Assembly (NCBI GenBank): GCA_016297895.1
Contig: JAEDFS010000004.1
Span: forward strand, 1-64,000
DNA: 64,000 nucleotides
Origin: Marvinbryantia sp.
GTDB lineage: Bacteria; Bacillota; Clostridia; Lachnospirales; Lachnospiraceae
Reading direction: 5' to 3'
In this document: piece by piece, positions 8,257 through 16,943 of the stretch
Numbering within the stretch: position 1 is the stretch's first letter
Layout: each line of letters starts with the position of its first letter
Program-made: the position numbers and the translations under genes
The notes under the pieces: model-generated
What the model saw: only the letters and a program-made list of their open reading frames with translations
Told to the model about the DNA's origin: nothing
Database searches by the model: none

Positions 8257-9070
8257 TTTTTTCCTCCTGTTTCCGTTTCAGCCAGGCTTCATCATCCTCA
8301 TAAAAAGCAGCCTGTTCAGGGAAAACACTGGCGATCTGCTCTTCAATCCGGAAGCTGTGATTTAAGGTGTCATAGATTAAAAAATTAGCAGTATAGAGTA
8401 TAAACCAGAAACCCGTAAGGGGCATCAGCATGACCGACCATGGAAGAAAGAGAACCATGACAGCCCAGTAAATGAGCTGCAGCAGAGTAATGCCCAGGGT
8501 TTTCGGGAAAAAACGAAGAAGAAACAGGATACAGTTTTGGGCACACTGGCGAAGCGGCTGCTCAAATAAGGCAATCTGGGGCCAGCAGATGGAAAAGAAC
8601 ATGGTAAACAGCAGCAGGCTGAATACATAAAGTGCAATGGTTCCCCAGCCTGGAAAGCGTGAAGACCACCAGAAAAGCATGGCCATAAAAATGTAGAAGC
8701 CAAGCATCAGGCAGAACACGATACCGGGCAGGAGAGACTGGCGCCAGTTCTGCTTCCAGGTGTGTTTATAGGTCTCCCAGGGTTTTCCGGATACGTCCCG
8801 AAGACTGCGCATGACAGCGTCATACATACAGGAGAGGGCGGGGCCGGCAAAGATGCCGCCGATGATGCAGGCGGGGATCAGTACCAGCACACTGGAAGAG
8901 AGGATTGACAGGGCAACACCGATTCCAAAAGGAAGAAACCCAACCAGTGTCAGTAAATTTGTGAACATGAAGTTTTTGAAGTTCCGTTTCAGCACTTCTG
9001 TATATCGGGGAAAACCGGTCAGACGTTTTCCGTTTGAAGAACCATAATTCGGGCGAAATAAGTAACTCAT
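8231..9070 (-). CDS. YesL-like (DUF624) membrane protein
   Basis: 279 residues with about six hydrophobic helices. The early segment FKNFMFTNLLTLVGFLPFGIGVAL, followed by GPALSCMYDAVMRSLRD, is typical of YesL/DUF624 proteins, which are very often encoded beside carbohydrate ABC transporters of the LplB/YtcP type, as here. Their biochemical role is not established. The charged C-terminus (residues 245-279) is cytosolic. It lies between the lipoprotein and YcxB-like genes and is probably co-transcribed with both. Confidence 0.75.
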   Translation of the reverse strand: MSYLFRPNYGSSNGKRLTGFPRYTEVLKRNFKNFMFTNLLTLVGFLPFGIGVALSILSSSVLVLIPACIIGGIFAGPALSCMYDAVMRSLRDVSGKPWETYKHTWKQNWRQSLLPGIVFCLMLGFYIFMAMLFWWSSRFPGWGTIALYVFSLLLFTMFFSICWPQIALFEQPLRQCAQNCILFLLRFFPKTLGITLLQLIYWAVMVLFLPWSVMLMPLTGFWFILYTANFLIYDTLNHSFRIEEQIASVFPEQAAFYEDDEAWLKRKQEEKNASDNSNR

Positions 9071-9079
9071 GAAATGCTC

Positions 9080-9670
9080 CTAATCTGCGCTGAAGTGACA
9101 GCCATCTAAAAAACGGGTTAACAGGGATGATAAATCTTCTTTATAATTCTCAAGACAGGTAAGCTCTATGCAGACGGCATTGACACCGCAGGTTCCGAAT
9201 GCAGATACCCCGTGGTCATAGGGGGTGTCTTCTCCGACACAGTTGTATGTGATCAGCGTGTAGGGCTGTCCGTTGCAGGTAATGGCAGTCTCTGACAGGA
9301 CATCGTAGGTCGCCTTTGCGGCGGCAAGCCAGGTGCTGCAGTTTTCCTGAGCGCTTTTCTCACTGGTCGTCTCGCTTGCCAGAAAATACAGCTGGGCATC
9401 ATATAGATCTACCGTGTCGCCATCGCTGTTTTCATAGGGGACAGAATTGCCGTCCACCCATGTGGCATAATACAGTCCGTCGGCAGCCAGCTCTTCTTTC
9501 ACGTCCAGAAGTGTGAGCTGACCCGGAGCATCGATGCCGATATTGCCTCCGATTGCAGTCCAGCTCTCCTGCCATTCTTTTCCGTCTGTCGTGGTCTGCG
9601 GTGGAGCAGAACATCCGGACAGAAACAGTGAGAGGCAGGCAATAGACAGCAGCAGTTTTTTCTTTTTCAT
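9080..9670 (-). CDS. Lipoprotein of unknown function
   Basis: 196 residues. The start MKKKKLLLSIACLSLFLSGCSA is a clear lipoprotein signal peptide with the lipobox LSGC, so the mature protein is fixed to the outer face of the membrane. The rest contains IGIDAPGQLTLLDVKEELAADGLYYATW and is not a family I recognise. ATG 9670 follows a GGAGGA site and overlaps the stop of the upstream gene by 4 bp, indicating coupling. A longer open frame to 9868 is only a shadow of that gene. Confidence 0.75.
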   Translation of the reverse strand: MKKKKLLLSIACLSLFLSGCSAPPQTTTDGKEWQESWTAIGGNIGIDAPGQLTLLDVKEELAADGLYYATWVDGNSVPYENSDGDTVDLYDAQLYFLASETTSEKSAQENCSTWLAAAKATYDVLSETAITCNGQPYTLITYNCVGEDTPYDHGVSAFGTCGVNAVCIELTCLENYKEDLSSLLTRFLDGCHFSAD

Positions 9671-10323
9671 TTCAGTCCTCCTTTCAGGGTATCCCAGAGC
9701 CGGTCGCATTCCTCTGTGTGGTCGCAGCGTTTTTCGTTGTAAAAACAGCGCCTTCCAAGATAGAGTGGTGATAAGATATCCTGATTCATGCCGGAAGAGG
9801 GCTGTCCAAGCAATACGGTGGTATAGCTGCCAAGATCCATTTCGGATAAAAGAGGGCAGGAATTCCACTGAAATATTTTATCATCTGCAGACAGATCGGA
9901 AACATCCGGACAGCTTCCGTCGGGCATCGCCAGAATTTGAAAGTTTTTTTGGAAATCCTCGGGATGCTCCATGAGAAAAAAGTAACTCTCGCAGTCATTG
10001 ATATCACCGATCAGAGCAATCTCGGATGCCTGCCGGTATTGAGTCGTTTCGGCATCCGCATTTTCCGGATTACCGCTGGCAAACTGATGAACCTGCACCA
10101 GTATTTCACCGTCCTGATTATAATCTCCTGCGAAGGAGGAGAAGGCTTTCTCCAGGGCGATCACAGTGTCTTCCGGCAAAGGTGCTTCTCCCACATAAGC
10201 GATTTGAATATCCGGAGATTTCTGAAACCATCCCAGGGCACTGCCTATGCGCTCCACAAAGATAAAGAGGAGAAGAACGCCGCAGATAACATACCATTTG
10301 TGATAGTACCACCAGTTTTTCAT
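9667..10323 (-). CDS. Membrane-anchored protein of unknown function
   Basis: 218 residues. One N-terminal helix (KWYVICGVLLLFIFVERIGSA, split at about residues 9-28) is followed by an extracytoplasmic domain starting PDIQIAYVGEAPLPEDTVIALEKAFSSF. This opening strand-helix order recalls periplasmic-binding folds, but the match is by feel only. It sits directly behind the LacI-type regulator gene and is coupled to the lipoprotein gene, so it likely belongs to the same sugar-responsive set. Confidence 0.65.
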   Translation of the reverse strand: MKNWWYYHKWYVICGVLLLFIFVERIGSALGWFQKSPDIQIAYVGEAPLPEDTVIALEKAFSSFAGDYNQDGEILVQVHQFASGNPENADAETTQYRQASEIALIGDINDCESYFFLMEHPEDFQKNFQILAMPDGSCPDVSDLSADDKIFQWNSCPLLSEMDLGSYTTVLLGQPSSGMNQDILSPLYLGRRCFYNEKRCDHTEECDRLWDTLKGGLK

Positions 10324-10347
10324 GGAATCCCTCCTTCGTTCTGTCTG

Positions 10348-11337
10348 TTATTCTCTTGTGGTGCCGCCATACTGATATGTGACAGGAAGGCACACAAGAG
10401 GGGGTTTCATATTCATGTTTTCCTGAAGTAAAAGTTCCACGCACATTTCCGCAATATCCGCAACCGGCTGTACAATGGTAGAACAGATATAATCCCCGTC
10501 GCCGAAAGACCGGATACCGTCAAATCCAATGAGCTGTACATCTTCCGGAACTCTGACACCCATCTTTTTCAAAATTTTGCGCACGTCATAAACCGTCCGG
10601 TCTGTAACGCAGAAAAGACCGTCAAAATCCAGTTTTCCATTATGCATATGTTCTCTCAGGAAATCCTCAAATTCATATACAGAATCCCCGTCCTGCAGGA
10701 TCTTTAAGGTATATGGAAGATTCCTTGCAAGACATCCGTTTTCAAAACCGGCCTTCCTTTTATTTGGCTCATTGTTAAGCGAAGAGCCGATCCGAAGAAA
10801 GGCAACATTTTTACATCCCAGGTCGGCCAGTTTTTCGGCAGCCATCTGTCCTCCGGCAAAGTTATCACTGGCAATGCAGGGGATATGCGGCCCTAAAGGA
10901 CGGTCAATGGAAACAAAGGCAATCGATTCTTCAATATATAAATTGGGATTGTAGGTCAGTCCAATGATTCCATCTACTTTATTCTGCTGCAGCATTGTGA
11001 TATATTCCTGCTCCAGACCGGGGTCATAATCAGTGGAACAAAGCAGCATCCGGTAATTTCTTTTTAAAAGAGAAAGGTTGATCTGGTATGCGAGCCTGGA
11101 GAAATATGGGTGGTATGTATTGGGAATGAGCAGTGCAACCGTATATGTTTTGCTGGCTTTCAATCCCTGGGCATAGCTGTTGACATGATAATCTAATTTC
11201 CGGATTGCCTCTTCCACACGAATCCGATAGGCTTCTCCTACGGGCAATCCATTAATGACTTTGGATACGGTGCCCAATGCGACACCGGCTTCCAGAGCTA
11301 CATCCTTCATGGTAGGAGCGGACTTTTTATTTCTCAT
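10348..11337 (-). CDS. LacI-family transcriptional regulator
   Basis: 329 residues. The N-terminal HTH reads TMKDVALEAGVALGTVSKVINGLPVG (about residues 9-34), followed by the hinge HVNSYAQGLKASKTYTVALLIPN and a periplasmic-binding-type effector domain with IIGLTYNPN, IAFVSIDRP and QLIGFDG. The VSKVIN recognition helix is standard. I chose ATG 11337 because GAGAGG lies 8 bases upstream; GTG 11346 is less likely. It is divergent from the sugar ABC transporter and GH32 genes and probably represses them, releasing in the presence of a fructose-containing sugar (inference from context). Confidence 0.9.
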   Translation of the reverse strand: MRNKKSAPTMKDVALEAGVALGTVSKVINGLPVGEAYRIRVEEAIRKLDYHVNSYAQGLKASKTYTVALLIPNTYHPYFSRLAYQINLSLLKRNYRMLLCSTDYDPGLEQEYITMLQQNKVDGIIGLTYNPNLYIEESIAFVSIDRPLGPHIPCIASDNFAGGQMAAEKLADLGCKNVAFLRIGSSLNNEPNKRKAGFENGCLARNLPYTLKILQDGDSVYEFEDFLREHMHNGKLDFDGLFCVTDRTVYDVRKILKKMGVRVPEDVQLIGFDGIRSFGDGDYICSTIVQPVADIAEMCVELLLQENMNMKPPLVCLPVTYQYGGTTRE

Positions 11338-11368
11338 CGTGAACACCTCTCTTCCTGTTCATGAACTT

Positions 11369-11397
11369 ATTATAGTACTGTTTTGCGTGTTTGTAAA
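11369..11397 (-). promoter_or_regulatory. Promoter of the LacI regulator and minus-strand operon
   Basis: Read on the minus strand: TTTACA (11392-11397), a 17-bp spacer and TATAAT (11369-11374), about 35 bp before the regulator start. Confidence 0.75.
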
Positions 11398-11416
11398 GTA
11401 AAAGTTCATATAATTT

Positions 11417-11432
11417 CATGAAACGATTCATG
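11417..11432. promoter_or_regulatory. LacI-type operator-like palindrome
   Basis: CATGAAACGATTCATG is palindromic at 14 of 16 positions and has the central CG typical of LacI-family operators. It lies between the divergent promoters, upstream of the regulator's own -35 box, suggesting autoregulation. Confidence 0.6.
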
Positions 11433-11517
11433 AGGAGATAATATACAAAATCATTATTTTATATTTGTGGAAATCAAATAAAGTTGTAGATATATCCCAA
11501 AAAAGAGAGTAAATCAC

Positions 11518-11546
11518 TTGACGCAAACTTTACATAGTGATATTTT
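11518..11546 (+). promoter_or_regulatory. Promoter of the fructoside ABC transporter operon
   Basis: TTGACG (11518-11523), a 17-bp spacer and TATTTT (11541-11546). It sits just upstream of an operator-like site, as expected for a repressed promoter. Confidence 0.65.
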
Positions 11547-11557
11547 AATACCAGCGA

Positions 11558-11572
11558 TGAAATAACGTTTCA
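11558..11572. promoter_or_regulatory. Second LacI-type operator-like site
   Basis: TGAAATAACGTTTCA has TGAAA/TTTCA ends around a CG-containing centre and lies a few bases after the predicted transcription start. The position fits a blocking site for the divergent LacI-type regulator; a CcpA cre role is an alternative. Confidence 0.5.
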
Positions 11573-11689
11573 CGAAAATCATGATTGGAAAACGCTGGGC
11601 AGATGGGTGCGGCCGATCCGCTGCCAAAGAAAAATGCCGGATCAAATGGAGTACATTGTTTCCGGTTCAGAAAAGGGAGGAGAGATAAT

Positions 11690-12625
11690 ATGGGCAGAAA
11701 AACAGCAAATCCGGTGAAACCAACCGGAGAGAAGCCGGTATTAAAGCGGATGGGTGCATATTGGCAGTTGTACGTGATGCTTTTGATTCCTGTTATATTG
11801 ACAGTTATCTATAAGTACATACCGATGTATGGCATTCAGATCGCATTTCGCGATTACAAAGCAAGCCGCGGTATGTTCGGGAGTGAATGGGTCGGATTAA
11901 AGTGGTTCGAACGATTCTTCAGTTCACCGAACTGCGTTCGTATGATTAAGAATACGGTGCTGCTCAGCTTTTACGGCTTATTGTGGAGTTTCCCGATTCC
12001 TATTATTCTGGCACTGATGATCAATCAGCTAAGGTTTAATAAGTTTAAGAGGACAGTACAGACGATCCTGTACGCACCGCATTTTATTTCTATCATGGTT
12101 GTCTGCGGTATGCTTCGTGTCTTCTTAAGTCCTTCGGGCGGTCTGATCAACCTGATCGCAGGCACGCATATTGATTTTCTTTCGGAAGCGTCTGCTTTCC
12201 GTACGATCTACATTGCGTCCGGGATCTGGCAGGATGCAGGATGGGGCATCATTGTTTACATGGCGACTCTGGCAAATATTGATGCGTCTCATTATGAAGC
12301 AGCAAGAATAGACGGGGCATCTATGTTCCAGAGAATCCGTTTCATCGATCTGCCGGAACTGGTTCCGCAGATTGTATTGATGCTGATCATGAGCGCCAGC
12401 AGCTTAATGAACGTAGGATTTGAAAAAGTATTTCTGCTTCAGACAGACCTGAATAAGGCCACCAGTGATGTGATAGCGGTATATGTATATCAGCAGGGTA
12501 TTGAAAACGCAAAATACAGTTATTCCACAGCTGTAGGTCTGTTTAATACCGTTGTCAATGTCGTACTGCTGATCGTTGTAAACAAGATAACCAGCAAGAT
12601 TTCTGAAGATGTAAGCTTTGTATAG
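11690..12625 (+). CDS. Sugar ABC transporter permease, LplB type
   Basis: 311 residues, a membrane permease of the CUT1-type carbohydrate ABC family. Helices start at WQLYVMLLIPVILTVIYKYI near residue 24, and the EAA loop that contacts the ATPase reads YEAARIDGASMFQRIRFIDLPEL near 202-224. The signature YIPMYGIQIAFRDY is typical of LplB proteins. ATG 11690 follows GGGAGGAGAG; the open frame further upstream lies in the leader. No ATPase gene is here, so a shared MsmK-like ATPase elsewhere is expected. Confidence 0.9.
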   Translation: MGRKTANPVKPTGEKPVLKRMGAYWQLYVMLLIPVILTVIYKYIPMYGIQIAFRDYKASRGMFGSEWVGLKWFERFFSSPNCVRMIKNTVLLSFYGLLWSFPIPIILALMINQLRFNKFKRTVQTILYAPHFISIMVVCGMLRVFLSPSGGLINLIAGTHIDFLSEASAFRTIYIASGIWQDAGWGIIVYMATLANIDASHYEAARIDGASMFQRIRFIDLPELVPQIVLMLIMSASSLMNVGFEKVFLLQTDLNKATSDVIAVYVYQQGIENAKYSYSTAVGLFNTVVNVVLLIVVNKITSKISEDVSFV

Positions 12626-12635
12626 GAGGTGCAGG

Positions 12636-13544
12636 ATGGGAAAGAAAAGACAGGCAGGACAGCTGCGGGGCTTATCGGACAGAACCAGCGATATCATTCT
12701 GGTAGCGATTTGCCTTTTTATTGTACTTTTGGTTGCATATCCGCTGTATTATGTGCTGATTGCTTCCGTATCCAATCCGTATGATGTGTATGCGGGAAAG
12801 ACATTCCTGTTCCCCAGCGGATTCACTCTGGACGGCTATAAAGCGGTATTTGCGGATCACAGCATAGCTACCGGTTATCTCAACAGTATTAAGTACACGG
12901 TGATCGGAACAGTTTTTTCTGTTGTGATGGTATATCTGACGGCATATCCCCTGAGTATCAAGGAACTGCCGGGAAGAAAATTCCTTAGCATTTTCTTCAT
13001 TATTACCATGTATTTTGGCGGCGGTCTGATCCCCACCTACTTAATTGTAAAACAGACGGGGCTGATTGACAGTATGTGGGCACTGTTTCTTCCGGGCGGT
13101 GTTGCAGTCGGCAATATGATCATTGTCCGCAACTTCTTTGAGCACAGCATTCCAAGGGAAATGATAGAGGCTGCTGAGATAGACGGTGCATCCAAATGGA
13201 CGACCTTTATCAAAATTGTTGTTCCGCTGAGCCGTGCCATTATGGCGGTTATGGTAGTGTTCAGTATGGTTGCTTACTGGAATGACTGGTTTACGGCATT
13301 GATCTATCTGCCGGGACAGGAAAAAGCACCTCTGCCGCTGGTATTGAGAAATATCCTGATCAAGAGTTCTGCAAGCGCCAGCCAGGCAAGTACGATTTCC
13401 GGCGGCTATGCGGAATTGAACAAACTGACAGAAATGATCAAGTTTTCATCTATTATTGTAGCGGCTGCACCAATGCTGGTTATTTATCCGTTTGTACAGA
13501 AGTATTTTGAAAAAGGATTTATGACAGGTGCGGTAAAAGGTTAA
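12636..13544 (+). CDS. Sugar ABC transporter permease, YtcP type
   Basis: 302 residues, second permease of the same importer. It has six helices, the entry segment PLYYVLIASVSNPYDVYAGK and the EAA loop MIEAAEIDGASKWTTFIKIVVPLS near residues 180-203, ending FEKGFMTGAVKG, which is the usual YtcP tail. An AGGAGG site overlaps the stop region of the preceding permease, and the start is 10 bp after it. Confidence 0.9.
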   Translation: MGKKRQAGQLRGLSDRTSDIILVAICLFIVLLVAYPLYYVLIASVSNPYDVYAGKTFLFPSGFTLDGYKAVFADHSIATGYLNSIKYTVIGTVFSVVMVYLTAYPLSIKELPGRKFLSIFFIITMYFGGGLIPTYLIVKQTGLIDSMWALFLPGGVAVGNMIIVRNFFEHSIPREMIEAAEIDGASKWTTFIKIVVPLSRAIMAVMVVFSMVAYWNDWFTALIYLPGQEKAPLPLVLRNILIKSSASASQASTISGGYAELNKLTEMIKFSSIIVAAAPMLVIYPFVQKYFEKGFMTGAVKG

Positions 13545-13568
13545 TGATTTTAAGAAAGGGAAATTGAG

Positions 13569-15245
13569 ATGAGAAATATGAATTTATGGAAAAAAGTGTT
13601 CTTCTGTGCAGCCACGGCAGGGCTTGCAGTATGTATGACTGCATGCGGCGGAAAAGAAAAAGAAAAGGCAGAACCCGGCGTGGCCAATACAGATACTTCT
13701 CAGACAGAATTTGATATTATGGGAGGCATCAGTGCCCTGAGCAAGGGATATGAAAAGAATGAAGTTTTAAATAAACTTCAGGAAGATGCAGGAATTAAGA
13801 TTAACTGGAATGTCATGAGCGACTCACTGGGTGAACAGGTGAATGTCCGGATCGCAGGCGGGGAACTTCCGGATGCGTTCATGGGTGTCGGTTTTAATAA
13901 CTATGATCTGACGAACTACGGAAGTGACGGAACATTTATTGATCTGACTCCTTATCTGACAGAAGAATATATGCCGAATCTGAGCAAGATACTGGAAGAA
14001 AATCCGGACATCAAGAGTGCGATTACCATGAGCGACGGATGCATTTATGGTCTTCCTGCCGGAGAAAAGATGGGAACAGCAGGTATCGGAGCTGAGAATG
14101 ATTACAGCATTTATACGATTCCGCAGTTCAGTATGATCAATAAGGCATGGCTGGATGAACTGGGAATGGAAGTGCCGACTACACTGGATGAGCTGCATGA
14201 AGCACTGGTTGCGTTCAAAGAAAATGATATGAGTGCGAAATATTATGGAAATGATGCGGGAAGCACCATTCCGATGAGTACCGGTTTTGATCAGTGGTGC
14301 TGGGGACAGAACATTTTCTATGCCGGATTTGGTTTCACAAACTGGCCCAACGATGTGATCAATGACCTGGTGCTGAACCCGGATGGAAAAGTGGAATTTG
14401 TATGTGCATCTGACAATTACCGTAAGGCTCTTACCTATTTCCATGACTGGTATGCAGAAGGCCTGATGGATATGGAGATGTTCAGCCAGAGTGATACCCA
14501 GCTGATCTCCAAATGCTCCCAGGGATATGTAGGTGTATCTACATGGTGGTATATTGAAGAACTGATGGGAGAGTATGCAGACGATTATGTATTCCTTCCG
14601 ATCCTGGATGGTCCTGACGGAACACATAATGTTACGGTACGTACAGGCGGTGCAACGAACAGCGGTAATTTAAGCATTACAAGTGAATGTGACAGCCCGG
14701 CTAATCTGCTGAAGTTCTTTGACCAGTGGTATGCTCCGGAAAATGTAATGCAGCTGCAGTATGGACCGATCGGAACTTATTTCACAGAACAGGATAAAGA
14801 CGGAGTATGGCAGAGTATTACAGACGATGAGGCAAAAGAAAAGTTCGGCAAGAGCGCAGGAGAATTAAAGGGCGAATACGAAGTGTACGGACCGAAGCTG
14901 ATCCTCAGTGATTACTACAGCACAACATTTAAGATGGAGGATCGTGCAATCGAAAGACTGACCGATCTGAACGACTTCTGGATGCCCTATGTGGACAATG
15001 CGATCACTTATCCGGTAGACTGTGTATACACAGAAGAAGAGCTTGACATTATTGACCAGTATAAGACAGATTTTGAAAATACCGTATCTGAACAGGAAGG
15101 TTTATGGCTGAAAGAGGGCGGTCCCACAGATGATGAATGGGAGAGCTATGTTGCCAAGCTGAAAGAAACATGCGGTATGGAAGAACTGCTGGGAGTATAC
15201 CAGGCGGCATATGACCGTTATACAGAAGCGGAAAAAACAGAGTAA
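13569..15245 (+). CDS. Extracellular sugar-binding lipoprotein of the ABC importer
   Basis: 558 residues. The signal ends with a lipobox CMTACGG (Cys near residue 26). The mature part is a large solute-binding protein of the LipO/YtcQ size class that pairs with LplB/YtcP permeases; long size, an early EVLNKLQEDAGIKINW segment and many aromatic residues fit carbohydrate oligomer capture. It lies 24 bp after the permease gene and before GH32, so the ligand is probably a fructose-containing oligosaccharide or sucrose (inference). Confidence 0.88.
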   Translation: MRNMNLWKKVFFCAATAGLAVCMTACGGKEKEKAEPGVANTDTSQTEFDIMGGISALSKGYEKNEVLNKLQEDAGIKINWNVMSDSLGEQVNVRIAGGELPDAFMGVGFNNYDLTNYGSDGTFIDLTPYLTEEYMPNLSKILEENPDIKSAITMSDGCIYGLPAGEKMGTAGIGAENDYSIYTIPQFSMINKAWLDELGMEVPTTLDELHEALVAFKENDMSAKYYGNDAGSTIPMSTGFDQWCWGQNIFYAGFGFTNWPNDVINDLVLNPDGKVEFVCASDNYRKALTYFHDWYAEGLMDMEMFSQSDTQLISKCSQGYVGVSTWWYIEELMGEYADDYVFLPILDGPDGTHNVTVRTGGATNSGNLSITSECDSPANLLKFFDQWYAPENVMQLQYGPIGTYFTEQDKDGVWQSITDDEAKEKFGKSAGELKGEYEVYGPKLILSDYYSTTFKMEDRAIERLTDLNDFWMPYVDNAITYPVDCVYTEEELDIIDQYKTDFENTVSEQEGLWLKEGGPTDDEWESYVAKLKETCGMEELLGVYQAAYDRYTEAEKTE

Positions 15246-15319
15246 TCAAAACAATATCCGGGCACACCTTCTGTTGAAGAGTGTGCCTGAACGAAAATAT
15301 TAGAAATAGGAGCATTTTT

Positions 15320-16807
15320 ATGACAAGTCAGACATTACGTGAAGCGCGGAAATATGAAGAAACTTACGAGAAAAAAATAGGCACAGAAGAGAGACCGGAT
15401 TTCCATTTCTCTGCTCGGGTTGGCTGGCTGAATGACCCCAACGGCTTCTCTTTTTATGAGGGAAAATACCATTTGTTTTACCAGTATCATCCATACAATC
15501 CGTACTGGGGGCCTATGCATTGGGGCCATGCGGTGAGTGAAGATCTGCTGCATTGGGAGTATCTTCCGGCTGCTCTGGCTCCCGACCAGACCTATGACAA
15601 AGACGGATGCTTTTCGGGAAGTGCCGTTGATCTTCCTGATGGAAGGCAATTGCTGATGTATACAGGTGTAAAGAGGGTTCCACTGCCGGACGGAGGTTTT
15701 CGTGATGAGCAGACACAGTGTCTGGCGGTCGGTGACGGGCTGGATTATCAAAAATATGAATGGAATCCGGTACTGGACAAAAAAGATATACCGGAAGGAA
15801 GCAGTGAAGCGGACTTCCGTGATCCGAAGATGTGGAAAAATGAAGATGGCACCTACAGCTGTGCTGTCGCTAACCGACCAGCGGATGGCAGCGGGCAGAT
15901 TCTTCTGTATACCAGCCAGAATGGCTTTGACTGGAAATTCAAGAGTATTCTCAGCGCAAATCATAACCGCTTTGGCCTGATGTGGGAATGCCCCGATTTC
16001 TTCTTGCTTGATGGGAAATGGGTGCTTTTGACCAGTCCCCAGGATATGCTGCCGGAAAGCTTTGAGTATCACAATGGGAACGGTACACTTTGTCTGATCG
16101 GAGATTATGATGAGAAAACGGGTACGTTTACGGAGCAGAGCGACCAGTCCATCGACTATGGGATCGACTTTTATGCTCCCCAGACCGTGCTCACTCCGGA
16201 TGGCCGGAGAGTCATGATCGCATGGATGCAGAACTGGGATACCAGCCGCCTTCATCCGGAGGAGACACCCTGGTTCGGGCAGATGACCATTCCCAGGGAA
16301 CTGTCTGTTCAAAATGGAAGACTGTATCAGAAGCCGGTACGGGAGCTGGAGAAGCTTCGATGCAATATGGTGGAATACAAAGACGTTGTATTTACAGATA
16401 CGATCAAACTGGACGGGGTAAGCGGCAGAAAAGTGGATATGGAAATCCAGCTGGCTCCCGGAGATGAGGAGAATCTTTACAAGAAGTTCTCCCTGCGTTT
16501 TGCCCAGAATGACCGATATCATACCGCAGTCAGTTTCCGTCCTTATGAATCGATCTTAAAGGTGGACCGTAAGTTTTCCGGATCAAGAAGGGCTGCGATC
16601 CATCAGAGACGAAGCAAGGTTTGTTCTGAAAATGGAAGAATTAAGCTGCGCATCATACTGGATCGTTTCAGCGCAGAGGTATTTGTTAATGACGGCGAGC
16701 AGGTCATGACAATTACGATGTATACGGATCAGATAGCGGACGGAATTTCTTTCTTCGCTGACGGCAGTGTAAAAATGGATATTGTAAAATACGATCTGAT
16801 CGGATAA
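15320..16807 (+). CDS. GH32 beta-fructosidase (sucrose/fructo-oligosaccharide hydrolase)
   Basis: 495 residues, glycoside hydrolase family 32. The nucleophile motif WLNDPNG is at residues 36-42 (Asp39), the transition-state motif FRDP at 166-169 and the acid/base motif ECPD at 223-226, so all three catalytic acids are present. A C-terminal beta-sandwich follows from about residue 340. There is no signal peptide, so it acts inside the cell on imported sugar; the absence of a PTS gene argues against sucrose-6-phosphate as the main substrate. ATG 15320 follows a TAGGAG site. Confidence 0.93.
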   Translation: MTSQTLREARKYEETYEKKIGTEERPDFHFSARVGWLNDPNGFSFYEGKYHLFYQYHPYNPYWGPMHWGHAVSEDLLHWEYLPAALAPDQTYDKDGCFSGSAVDLPDGRQLLMYTGVKRVPLPDGGFRDEQTQCLAVGDGLDYQKYEWNPVLDKKDIPEGSSEADFRDPKMWKNEDGTYSCAVANRPADGSGQILLYTSQNGFDWKFKSILSANHNRFGLMWECPDFFLLDGKWVLLTSPQDMLPESFEYHNGNGTLCLIGDYDEKTGTFTEQSDQSIDYGIDFYAPQTVLTPDGRRVMIAWMQNWDTSRLHPEETPWFGQMTIPRELSVQNGRLYQKPVRELEKLRCNMVEYKDVVFTDTIKLDGVSGRKVDMEIQLAPGDEENLYKKFSLRFAQNDRYHTAVSFRPYESILKVDRKFSGSRRAAIHQRRSKVCSENGRIKLRIILDRFSAEVFVNDGEQVMTITMYTDQIADGISFFADGSVKMDIVKYDLIG

Positions 16808-16812
16808 GAAGG

Positions 16813-16845
16813 AGCTGCAGCCATGTAGAGTGGCTGCAGCTTTTC
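16813..16845 (+). terminator. Terminator of the fructoside operon
   Basis: An 11-bp perfect stem AGCTGCAGCCA (16813-16823) with TGGCTGCAGCT (16831-16841), a 7-base loop and a short T run, directly after the GH32 stop. Confidence 0.9.
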
Positions 16846-16861
16846 TGATTATAAAAAATGT

Positions 16862-16889
16862 TTTACAAGCCCCCAAAACAGTGTATACT
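16862..16889 (+). promoter_or_regulatory. Promoter of the C39-like peptidase gene
   Basis: TTTACA (16862-16867), a 16-bp spacer and TATACT (16884-16889), directly after the preceding terminator. Confidence 0.6.
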
Positions 16890-16943
16890 GAAAGTGTAAA
16901 ATGATATGATTTAGAAAAAGTGCTGTATGGAGGAATTCAGGAT

